Assembly (NCBI RefSeq): GCF_001625575.1
Contig: NZ_AUXV01000003.1
Location: 248,001 to 312,000 of the forward strand
Length of the DNA: 64,000 bases
DNA from: Pseudoalteromonas luteoviolacea S2607
Lineage (GTDB): Bacteria > Pseudomonadota > Gammaproteobacteria > Enterobacterales > Alteromonadaceae
Direction of reading: 5' to 3'
Shown: positions 53,946 to 61,509 of the stretch, in pieces
How positions within the stretch are numbered: position 1 is the stretch's first letter
Layout: every line of letters starts with the position of its first letter
Position numbers and translations under genes: made by a program
The notes under the pieces: model-generated
The model's input: only the letters and a program-made list of their open reading frames with translations
The model's database searches: none
What the model was told of the DNA's origin: nothing

Positions 53946-54944
53946 CTAATGCTGTGTGCTCGCTAAAGTGTTGATATCCCAAAACTCAACAATTCCGTCA
54001 CTGCTCAAAGTTGTCAGAATGTTGTCTTTACTAAAGTGCATATCTAAAATCATAGCGGTGGAAGTTGCCGACTCTATTGCAAATGCGTCAATTTCTCGGC
54101 CATTATTTGCATCCCACAGTGTCCACCAATATTTGCTCGAACCAGTTGCCAAATACTCTCCATTTGGACTTAGTGCTGCAGCACGAAACCAACGAAACCG
54201 CTCTCGGTAAACCAACTTAATGGGCTCACTCACATTTGAAAATGGCCTAAGCAATACTTGTTCGTTCAAAGCATCTGATACGAATAAAGTTTCGTTTCTC
54301 AATCCGGTCGCTGCACTCGTCACGCGCTTGGATAAAGAGTAGCTATATTTTGGTGATAACGAGTCTATGTACGACAGTTTGACTTGACCATCATGCCCAG
54401 CAGTCATTACTAATTGCCTGTGCTCTCCCATCTCCAAATGGCTTATCCGCGCATCATGCAACTTGGCTTGTTTTGTTAGATTATTTTCAAAATCGATCAA
54501 ATTTAATGTGCCGTCAGTCATGCCTACAAGTACACACATTGGGTTTGCATAAATGGCAACTTGGGATATTTTGGCAAATTCCGAGTGACCTGCCACAGTA
54601 AACTGACCTACTAAGGAATTTTTATCCAAATCCCAAACGCTTAACTGCGTATCAAAGCTAACCAAAAGCAGTTTATTGTCTTGCGATAAAGAGATACCAC
54701 TTACTTTTGTATGTTTGTGTAACTTAAACTGGTGCTTTACCTCAGCAGTATGTACATCAGATACCGTTACCAAGCCTCCATTTAAAAATGCAACAGTAGC
54801 GGCATCACTTGAAATTACGCCAAGGTCAATAGGAGCCTGTGATAAAAGGTTAAATTCATTCTGGGGATCCTTTTTAGCTTCTGAGCATCCCAAGAGCATG
54901 ATATGCAGAACGGTAATAACCAAAACGATTAATTGTTTATTCAC
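53946..54944 (-). CDS. WD40-like repeat lipoprotein, copy 1
   Basis: A 332-residue lipoprotein with the lipobox LLGC (TVLHIMLLGCSEA) and WD40-like repeats: LSVWDLDKN, LNLIDFENN, TLWDANNGRE, VEFWDINT. Shares with copy 2 the segments RVTS, FVSDALNEQV, LATGSSK and TLSSDGIVEFW at matching positions. It is first in the run WD40-WD40-NERD; a 132-bp gap separates it from copy 2, so that gene may have its own promoter. The propeller fold is well supported; the partner is unknown. Confidence 0.8.
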   Translation of the reverse strand: MNKQLIVLVITVLHIMLLGCSEAKKDPQNEFNLLSQAPIDLGVISSDAATVAFLNGGLVTVSDVHTAEVKHQFKLHKHTKVSGISLSQDNKLLLVSFDTQLSVWDLDKNSLVGQFTVAGHSEFAKISQVAIYANPMCVLVGMTDGTLNLIDFENNLTKQAKLHDARISHLEMGEHRQLVMTAGHDGQVKLSYIDSLSPKYSYSLSKRVTSAATGLRNETLFVSDALNEQVLLRPFSNVSEPIKLVYRERFRWFRAAALSPNGEYLATGSSKYWWTLWDANNGREIDAFAIESATSTAMILDMHFSKDNILTTLSSDGIVEFWDINTLASTQH

Positions 54945-55203
54945 TCATTTCACTCTTTATCTGGTTAGGACTATGTACTACTTAAATATTTAGATCCCTA
55001 AAACTGTACTTAGTTCACTTACAAGTGCCATGCCAATTCAAGATAAATGTGAGAGTATAATTTTATCCCTGCCACAAAGACAATCTAGTCTAAAAGTACT
55101 ATACTAACATTTATATAGCTTGCCGAACCTTTCGACTAAGAATCAGTGTATTAGCAATGTTCGCAGTGTAGGTCTTGAATGAAGTAAGTGGTATGAGGTT
55201 GAT

Positions 55204-55482
55204 ATGTGTAGTGCACCCAGAGTCAGACAACCTTCAAGGGGTAAACCCTTGGATTATCAAAGCTCAATGAATGAAACTTTAAGCGCGGAAAAACGCACCG
55301 CTTTTGCTAAAAAAGCAAATGCTGCATACGAGCGACGACACCCAAATGAGGAATATGAAGTGTCATCTAAAAAGAACAAAACCGAAAAGAAAACCAAGGC
55401 TATCGTACATCGAGTAGAACTCATACTTTTAATAGTCGTTATCGCTGCAATAGGTATCCGAGTACTGTTTATGACTGATTAA
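55204..55482 (+). CDS. Small single-helix membrane protein
   Basis: A 92-residue protein with a basic, Lys-rich soluble N-terminal part (EKRTAFAKKANAAYERRHPNEEYEVSSKKNKTEKK) and one C-terminal membrane helix (VELILLIVVIAAIGIRVLF). This looks like a tail-anchored inner-membrane protein facing the cytoplasm. GAGG lies 6 bp before the ATG. I recognise no family and the neighbours give no hint. It is divergent from the WD40 genes. Confidence 0.55.
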   Translation: MCSAPRVRQPSRGKPLDYQSSMNETLSAEKRTAFAKKANAAYERRHPNEEYEVSSKKNKTEKKTKAIVHRVELILLIVVIAAIGIRVLFMTD

Positions 55483-55623
55483 CATTAAAAACTCTATCGC
55501 TTCAGTCATCAATGAAACTGCGCCCTTTCCGTAGACACTCGACACGCTTTACCGCTAAATTAGTTTCCAATTTTAATACATATAACTTCAATAAATTGCA
55601 ATTCCCTCTTGCACGCCAGTAAC

Positions 55624-55636
55624 GTTATAGTATAAC
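55624..55636. promoter_or_regulatory. Zur box upstream of the AztD-like gene
   Basis: GTTATAGTATAAC is a perfect 13-bp inverted repeat identical to the core of the gammaproteobacterial Zur consensus (TGTTATAnTATAACA). It lies 98-111 bp before the ATG. Confidence 0.68.
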
Positions 55637-55648
55637 ATAATCTTAATT

Positions 55649-55663
55649 TGTTACTTTATAACA
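55649..55663. promoter_or_regulatory. Second, weaker Zur-like site
   Basis: TGTTACTTTATAACA, an imperfect copy of the Zur motif 25 bp after the first. Paired sites would allow tighter zinc-dependent repression. Confidence 0.45.
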
Positions 55664-55734
55664 TCTCCAAAGCAGCTGTCTTGTAAGGAAACGCGCAAAC
55701 CTGCTGAACATTACTCTAATAATTGAAAGTAAAA

Positions 55735-57090
55735 ATGAAACACACATATAAATTACTCTCTGTTGCGGTAGCAACGGCGCTACTTACAGCTTGTGGTGAC
55801 ACAAAAACCACAATCATCGAACATGAGCCTGTTGTTGAGGAAGTTAAGAAAGATGAAGGCAATGATCATAACCATGATCACGACCACGATCATGACGCAG
55901 TAAGTTCTGAAGGCCGTTTATTGGTTACTTCTCCTGATTCAAACTCAATCCACGTCTTAGATTTGGAGCACAAAGAAGTTGCAGGTGAACTAGCTAGCAC
56001 GAATTTCCCTAAGTATGTCTATGCGACCGAAAATAGTCGTTATGCAGTACTTGTTCAGTCTGACCATAGTCGTGTTGAGTTTGTGGATGGTGGCATTTGG
56101 GAAGAAGACCACGGTGACCATATGCACCCGTACGAAGAAGCGCCTAAATTGAGTAGTGTTTCATTTGATATGGTAAAACCTGCCCATGTAACTAATGGCG
56201 AACATAACACAGCCATCTTTTTCGATGGTGAAGCGGGTAGTACTAATGCGCAAGTTGCCGTTTTCTCGGAAGCATATCTAAACGGCGATACTTCAAAGCT
56301 TGCTGAAATTGAGTACAACACCAATATGCACGGTGCAGCACAAGCTCGAGGCGAGTTTACGCTTAGCACGATTCGTGATGCTGATGCAGAAAGCGTGCTA
56401 CCAGACAAAATCGGGCTTTTCCATAAGCATGATGATCATTTTGATCAAGAAAAAGTATTTGAAGAAACGTGCCCAGCTTTACATGGCAGCGCACAAAACC
56501 ATGAACACATCAGTTTTGCGTGTGGCGATGGTGTTGTTGTAATCACTGAAGAAAATGGCGAGTTTACAGCGACTAAAATTGCAAACCCTGAAAGCTTCAC
56601 TGAAGGTCAACGTATTGGCACTTTAAGAGGCCATGAAGACAGTCATCAGTTTATTGGCATTGCCGGAACAGAGTTAGTTGTAATTGACCCTGAACACAAC
56701 GAAATCGAAAAAGTGGAGTGGACAATTACCGAAGGTCATCGTATTGCAGGCGGAGACTTCAATTACGACGGTTCTCACGCAGCCGTTTTAGACTCAGCTG
56801 GCGTACTGACTATTTTTGAACAGCACACAGAAAATGATGAACACCACTGGGAAGTAGCACACTCTGTAAAAGTACATGAACATGAGTTGGACGCACTACC
56901 TGAAGGTGCATCATTTAGACTAACTTTCTCTAAAGCTGAAAACACAGTATTTGTGGTCGATTCTACTGCAAAGCATGTTTTAGGTTATGACTTAGAAAGT
57001 GCTGAATTGAAAGTAGAAATTGAACTAGATTTCACACCAGACAGAGCTGTTTGGTTAGGTATTGAAAAAGGAGGCGAGCACGCACACTAA
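55735..57090 (+). CDS. AztD-like zinc-binding lipoprotein
   Basis: A 451-residue exported protein from the ATG at 55735: signal KLLSVAVATALLTAC with the lipobox LTAC, then a His/Asp-rich stretch (NDHNHDHDHDHDA) suited to zinc capture, then a beta-propeller body (RLLVTSPDSNSIHVLDLEHKEVAG; GHRIAGGDFNYDGSHAAVLDSAG) matching the AztD type of periplasmic zinc metallochaperones. These hand zinc to a binding protein of an ABC transporter; no such transporter is next door. Zur-like boxes upstream fit induction under zinc shortage. A TTG four codons earlier is unsupported. Confidence 0.85.
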   Translation: MKHTYKLLSVAVATALLTACGDTKTTIIEHEPVVEEVKKDEGNDHNHDHDHDHDAVSSEGRLLVTSPDSNSIHVLDLEHKEVAGELASTNFPKYVYATENSRYAVLVQSDHSRVEFVDGGIWEEDHGDHMHPYEEAPKLSSVSFDMVKPAHVTNGEHNTAIFFDGEAGSTNAQVAVFSEAYLNGDTSKLAEIEYNTNMHGAAQARGEFTLSTIRDADAESVLPDKIGLFHKHDDHFDQEKVFEETCPALHGSAQNHEHISFACGDGVVVITEENGEFTATKIANPESFTEGQRIGTLRGHEDSHQFIGIAGTELVVIDPEHNEIEKVEWTITEGHRIAGGDFNYDGSHAAVLDSAGVLTIFEQHTENDEHHWEVAHSVKVHEHELDALPEGASFRLTFSKAENTVFVVDSTAKHVLGYDLESAELKVEIELDFTPDRAVWLGIEKGGEHAH

Positions 57091-57130
57091 TACTCCCGAG
57101 TATCACGTGTATGTCTCTTGATTGTGAGCC

Positions 57131-57157
57131 AAAGTGCCTTTTTTAAGGCACTTTTTT
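57131..57157. terminator. Intrinsic terminator after the AztD-like gene
   Basis: AAAGTGCCTT / AAGGCACTTT with loop TTTT and a following T-run; it lies between convergent genes and could serve both. Confidence 0.88.
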
Positions 57158-57188
57158 CGTTTAAGGTGTTTCTAATTAATTATCCAGA

Positions 57189-58676
57189 TTAGCTGCGCTG
57201 CAACAGTTGATAAAAGCGACTTACTACTCCATTTGTCCAGCCAAATCCTTGCTGAACGATATACTCCCCTCCCTTTGCAATTTTGCTTGGCTCAACGACG
57301 TTGTATTTCTCAAGTAAACAGCCAGTATGCGTAAAGTTTTCCTCGACCGTATTTATCCACTTCTTCGCGACCTCGCATGCCTCTGCGTTAAAGCCATAAT
57401 TTAGCAGCCCCTTAACCCCAAACCACTGCAAAGGAGCCCAACCATTTGGACTGTCCCATTGTTGCGCAGTGCGACTTAATGTCGTAACTAACCCACCAGG
57501 TTTTACAAACTTCGACATCAGGCGCTCAGTCATACATTGCGCTTTGTTGTTGTCTACCAGTTGAAAAAACATTGGCGTAAACCCAGCCATAGATTCCGCA
57601 ACGCTCTGACGCTGCTGAGAAAAGTCATAGTCATAGTACCAATTCGAATTAGGCTGCCACATGTAGTGCTCAATAAGACAAGCTCTGCTTGTTGCTTTAC
57701 TTTTAAAGGAGTCTTTTAACGATATCTCTCCCAATGCGTCATAACAGCGGGATAGCTGACGCTCCAAATAGTACATCAACCCATTCAGGTCTACAGGGAC
57801 AATTGCCGTTGTTTTGATTGAACTTAAATCGTCTGCGTTTTCTAGCCATCGACTGCTAAAGTCCCAGCCCGACTCACAAGCAGCGCGAATATTTCGATAA
57901 AATCTCAGCTTTTGCTCTTCACTTAATGTGCCTGCATCCGAGATATCTTCTTTGTAAGACTCAGGCCTTGGCGCCGCTTCATCATCCCAGTATCGATTAA
58001 GTACGCCACCACATGGCATTTTAACAACTCGACGATACGCATTTTGTTCAGTAAGGTGGCTATCAATACCAGACATCCAAAACTCATACTCTTGTACAAG
58101 TGCTTTGGTTACGTTAGTGAGCCAAACTTGATCTGCTCTCTTTGCTTCCCACAACAAATCAACCATTAATGCTGTCACTGGGGGCTGAGAACGTGTTGCA
58201 TAGTAGCTTCTATTCCCATTTGGCACGTGACCTAACTTCTCTATTAAAAAGCAGAAGTTAGCGAGCATACTTTGTACAAGATCATCACGACCTGCGTCCA
58301 TCAGTCCCAAAGCGGTGAAGTAACTATCCCAATAATAAATCTCATTGAAACGACCTCCTGGCACAATATAACGCTCTGGCAGCGCTAACAAAGAGCTAGT
58401 ATCTTGTGCCTCAGGCGCTCGAAGTAACCGCTCCCAAAGCAAATCAATATAAGCTGGCACGGTGTGTAATTCAGGTAAGGTCTCGAGTTCAGGTTGAGGT
58501 CTAAACTTAAAATGAGACTGAACAAACGCCTTTAAATTTGTGGGCTGCTCGGTGTCGTAAAGATCACACACGGCTTGCCAGCTGGTTAGCGGTATGGCAT
58601 CTGCAAACGTCTTACTATCGGTATAAATACCGCTTAATTGCACATCTTTGAAAAGCTTGCTGTGCTCAAACTTCAT
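57189..58676 (-). CDS. treF: Alpha,alpha-trehalase, cytoplasmic (GH37)
   Basis: Hydrolyses trehalose to two glucose. 495 residues with both family signatures: PGGRFNEIYYWDSYF (about 103-117) and QWDSPNGWAPLQ (about 404-415); the catalytic Asp is likely in ACESGWDFSSRW. There is no signal peptide, so it resembles cytoplasmic TreF more than periplasmic TreA. The start lies 13 bp after the MFS permease stop, so the two are one operon. Regulation is likely by the LacI-type protein and the palindrome upstream of the permease. Confidence 0.93.
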   Translation of the reverse strand: MKFEHSKLFKDVQLSGIYTDSKTFADAIPLTSWQAVCDLYDTEQPTNLKAFVQSHFKFRPQPELETLPELHTVPAYIDLLWERLLRAPEAQDTSSLLALPERYIVPGGRFNEIYYWDSYFTALGLMDAGRDDLVQSMLANFCFLIEKLGHVPNGNRSYYATRSQPPVTALMVDLLWEAKRADQVWLTNVTKALVQEYEFWMSGIDSHLTEQNAYRRVVKMPCGGVLNRYWDDEAAPRPESYKEDISDAGTLSEEQKLRFYRNIRAACESGWDFSSRWLENADDLSSIKTTAIVPVDLNGLMYYLERQLSRCYDALGEISLKDSFKSKATSRACLIEHYMWQPNSNWYYDYDFSQQRQSVAESMAGFTPMFFQLVDNNKAQCMTERLMSKFVKPGGLVTTLSRTAQQWDSPNGWAPLQWFGVKGLLNYGFNAEACEVAKKWINTVEENFTHTGCLLEKYNVVEPSKIAKGGEYIVQQGFGWTNGVVSRFYQLLQRS

Positions 58677-58689
58677 GATACTTCCTCGA

Positions 58690-59937
58690 CTAAACTGCTG
58701 ACGAGCACGCTACTTGCTGAGCACGCTTTTTAAACAAAAATAGGGTTAGAACAATAATACCCATTGGAATTAATGACATATAAAAGGCGTGTTGACCGCT
58801 CATATATTCAAAAACAAATCCGGTTATAAGCGACCCAGTAGTGCCACCCAATGCAGAAAACACCACGATCAGGCCTGTCATAGCCGCATGTCTGTGTTTT
58901 TCCAAGCTACTTAACATAATCGAATTTATAACCGGGTAAATCGGTGCCATCAGTAACCCAATCAAAGGCATTAAGTAGGCGGCAAGCGGTGCGTCAAATA
59001 TGCTGTTAACCGGTTCAGACGATAGATTATTTGTCAGCGGTAACGTCAATATGACCAACGTTGCCATACCTGCAATACACACATTCAAAAAGAGATACCA
59101 ATCAACCTTTTTAAGTATTTGCCCAGCCATCAAACGTCCCAGTGCCAAGCTTGCAGCAAAGATACTGCTTAGTTGCACACTCACATCTACTGGTAAATTA
59201 AGCACTTGATTGTTAAACGTTGGAAGCCATGTCCCTACGCCCTGCTCTATTAAAACGTACAAAAATGCGCTGATAACAAATACTAAAACCAGCGGCTGAT
59301 ACGTTAGACGCAACATATCAATAAAGTCATTCTTTGGACTGTGTTCAGGTTTAATTTGTGGCTTTTTAATTTCGGCGCTGGATACAAGTAAAAATGTGAG
59401 CAGAGAAAGGCCAGCCAATAAATAGTAAACATTCAACCAATTATTTGAAGAAACATCATCACTCAAAAATGCAGCGAACACCCAGTAACCACTGAGTACC
59501 CCGACCATGAAAACGCCTTCAATTGTGTTGAGCAAACTAGAATGGGACTTTGCAGAGTCTGTGACCTGACCAATCAGCGCATAAACAGACACTTTCACAA
59601 TAGCAAACGCACATCCAACCGCCGCAAACAGTGCCTTTAGCGCCCAAAAGTTGCCTGCAATCGGTGTGACCAAGCACATTACGATCACCAGAGATAATGC
59701 TATCAATAGCGCGACTTTATACCCTATGCGAGGAATAAATGACGCGACGATAAACGACACAATCGCAATCGGAATATCTTTGAAACCTTCTAAACTTGCT
59801 GCTTGCGCCTTTGTGACACCAAAGGTATTGATCGCTTGCAAAATTACGGTGCCAACACTGTTTAGTAATATTGCAAATAAGAAATAACTGACCGCCATGG
59901 CCATAATGATTCGCATGTTCTGCATTACATGACTCAT
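58690..59937 (-). CDS. MFS permease of the trehalose locus
   Basis: A 415-residue, 12-helix major facilitator protein. It resembles the FucP/sugar-symporter group in lacking a long central loop and having the helix-5 segment TIEGVFMVGVLSGYWVFAAF. It directly precedes trehalase (13-bp gap) and follows a LacI-family operator, so trehalose uptake across the inner membrane is the likely role. The specificity is inferred from context only. Confidence 0.85.
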   Translation of the reverse strand: MSHVMQNMRIIMAMAVSYFLFAILLNSVGTVILQAINTFGVTKAQAASLEGFKDIPIAIVSFIVASFIPRIGYKVALLIALSLVIVMCLVTPIAGNFWALKALFAAVGCAFAIVKVSVYALIGQVTDSAKSHSSLLNTIEGVFMVGVLSGYWVFAAFLSDDVSSNNWLNVYYLLAGLSLLTFLLVSSAEIKKPQIKPEHSPKNDFIDMLRLTYQPLVLVFVISAFLYVLIEQGVGTWLPTFNNQVLNLPVDVSVQLSSIFAASLALGRLMAGQILKKVDWYLFLNVCIAGMATLVILTLPLTNNLSSEPVNSIFDAPLAAYLMPLIGLLMAPIYPVINSIMLSSLEKHRHAAMTGLIVVFSALGGTTGSLITGFVFEYMSGQHAFYMSLIPMGIIVLTLFLFKKRAQQVACSSAV

Positions 59938-59979
59938 AAATACGCTAGATTTATTTCAGTCTAGCGCTCAAAAAAGCAC

Positions 59980-59997
59980 ATTGCAAACGTTTGCAAT
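59980..59997. promoter_or_regulatory. LacI-family operator upstream of the permease-trehalase operon
   Basis: ATTGCAAACGTTTGCAAT is a perfect 18-bp palindrome with the CG centre typical of LacI-family sites. It ends 43 bp before the permease start. The same motif recurs upstream of the receptor gene. The core also resembles PurR sites, but the location next to a LacI-type regulator favours local control. Confidence 0.8.
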
Positions 59998-60076
59998 TTT
60001 AATTTTAAGAGGCGACTGATTTTGGGTTGCATTTGTGCGCTTCGCTAATCGAGGGGCGCACATATACTTTTAATTC

Positions 60077-61084
60077 TTAACTTGATTGGCGCTCAACCAG
60101 TGAAATAGCCAGCTGGCTTGAGCTAACCTCCTCTCCAACTAATTGGGCCAGTAGCTTTTCGACCAGCAGCTCTCCCGCCTTTTTTGTGTCTTGCTTAATG
60201 GTTGTTAGCGACGGAAAACTAACATCAGCCATGGCAATGTCGTCAAAGCCTACGATAAGCACGTCATTGGGAATACTTACATAACGCTCTTTAAGCGCTT
60301 TCATGGCCCCTAAAGCAACCATATCGCTACATGCGAAAATACCATCAAAATCAAGCCCATCACTGCGAAGTTTTCTATTTATACTGTCGTATGCAGCTTG
60401 ACTTGTTATGTCAATTTTTAGGAGCTGAGCTTGTTCGGCTAAGCCAGCTTGCTCTATGACATCGCTAAAGCCCTTATAACGCTCGCCAAGTTCGGCATGT
60501 TCAGGCTCTCCTAAAAACAAAGGTTTTTTACAACCTTTATCGAGTAGGTGTTGAGTTGCCACTTTGCCACCTAAAAAGTTATCGCTGCCGACAATAACAT
60601 AGTCAGCTTCGGTCTTTGGGTCACCCCAAACGACAAGCGGCATACCCGCTTCTGACGCTCTATCTATACGGGCTTGTTGCTTACCTTGTCCAACCACAAT
60701 AACACCATCGGCTCGTCTTCCGTCTATAAAATATCCATGCCAATCTTCACCCGCCATATATGAGTTTGACAACAATAACTCATAACCTTGGCGGTTAACT
60801 GCAAGATTTATATCGCTTACTACTTTAAGTAAAAATGGGTCATCTATTGATTGCTCTGTTTCAGCGTCAAGATTAATCAACACCGCAATGACTTTGGTTT
60901 TTTGTAACCTAAGTCGGCTCGCAGCGGCGTTTAGACTAAAATTGTGCGTTTTAGCTAATTGCTGAATGCGCTCTCGCGTTTCTTGCTTGATAAGGGGGTT
61001 ATCATTAAGCGCCCGAGAAGCAGTAGAAGTAGACACCCCTGCTAACTTTGCTAAATCGGCTAACTTTAGTTTCTTTTGCGGCAT
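60077..61084 (-). CDS. LacI-family regulator, likely trehalose repressor
   Basis: A 335-residue LacI/GalR-type repressor. The N-terminal HTH is LKLADLAKLAGVSTSTASRALND with the hinge helix NAAASRLRLQKT, followed by a periplasmic-binding-protein-like sensing core (VIAVLINLDAE, DGIFACSDMVALGAMKAL, VLIVGFDDIAMADVSFPSLTTIKQD). It is coded beside permease, trehalase and receptor, and palindromes of its kind flank both units. It presumably represses them until trehalose or a derivative binds; the effector is unproven. Confidence 0.92.
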   Translation of the reverse strand: MPQKKLKLADLAKLAGVSTSTASRALNDNPLIKQETRERIQQLAKTHNFSLNAAASRLRLQKTKVIAVLINLDAETEQSIDDPFLLKVVSDINLAVNRQGYELLLSNSYMAGEDWHGYFIDGRRADGVIVVGQGKQQARIDRASEAGMPLVVWGDPKTEADYVIVGSDNFLGGKVATQHLLDKGCKKPLFLGEPEHAELGERYKGFSDVIEQAGLAEQAQLLKIDITSQAAYDSINRKLRSDGLDFDGIFACSDMVALGAMKALKERYVSIPNDVLIVGFDDIAMADVSFPSLTTIKQDTKKAGELLVEKLLAQLVGEEVSSSQLAISLVERQSS

Positions 61085-61339
61085 TACAAATCCATTACAT
61101 CTTGAAAAATATCGACTTAATTAAAACTGTTATGCGAAGGCTAATGGTTTACGAGTAAGAAAATACGCACATCTAACGGTTCAATTGGCGTTGTTTATTT
61201 TCTTACTATAATTCAGTCTCGTCTATCAGTTTCTTAACTCTTTGTTTTTAAAATACCTTAGTTCTTAATCATAGGTAAAAAATATCTCGGCTCCTACTAA
61301 ATTAGGTAAACGCTAGGTAAAAAAATATCTCTCCCCACT

Positions 61340-61357
61340 ATTGCAAACGTTTGCATT
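61340..61357. promoter_or_regulatory. LacI-family operator upstream of the receptor gene
   Basis: ATTGCAAACGTTTGCATT, identical to the other operator over 17 of 18 positions. It lies 153 bp before the chosen receptor start and 81 bp before the most upstream possible one. Confidence 0.8.
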
Positions 61358-61509
61358 AAGTTCTATTTTAGAATAACGCCCAGTGCAAACCAAACAAAAT
61401 TATACACAGTGAACTTAAATTTAAGTCGCTTTGTAACGTGGCGAAAAGCAATGCTGACTTAACATCAGCCATTATGACAACACATGAAACAACCAAGGGA
61501 GCAGCTCCT

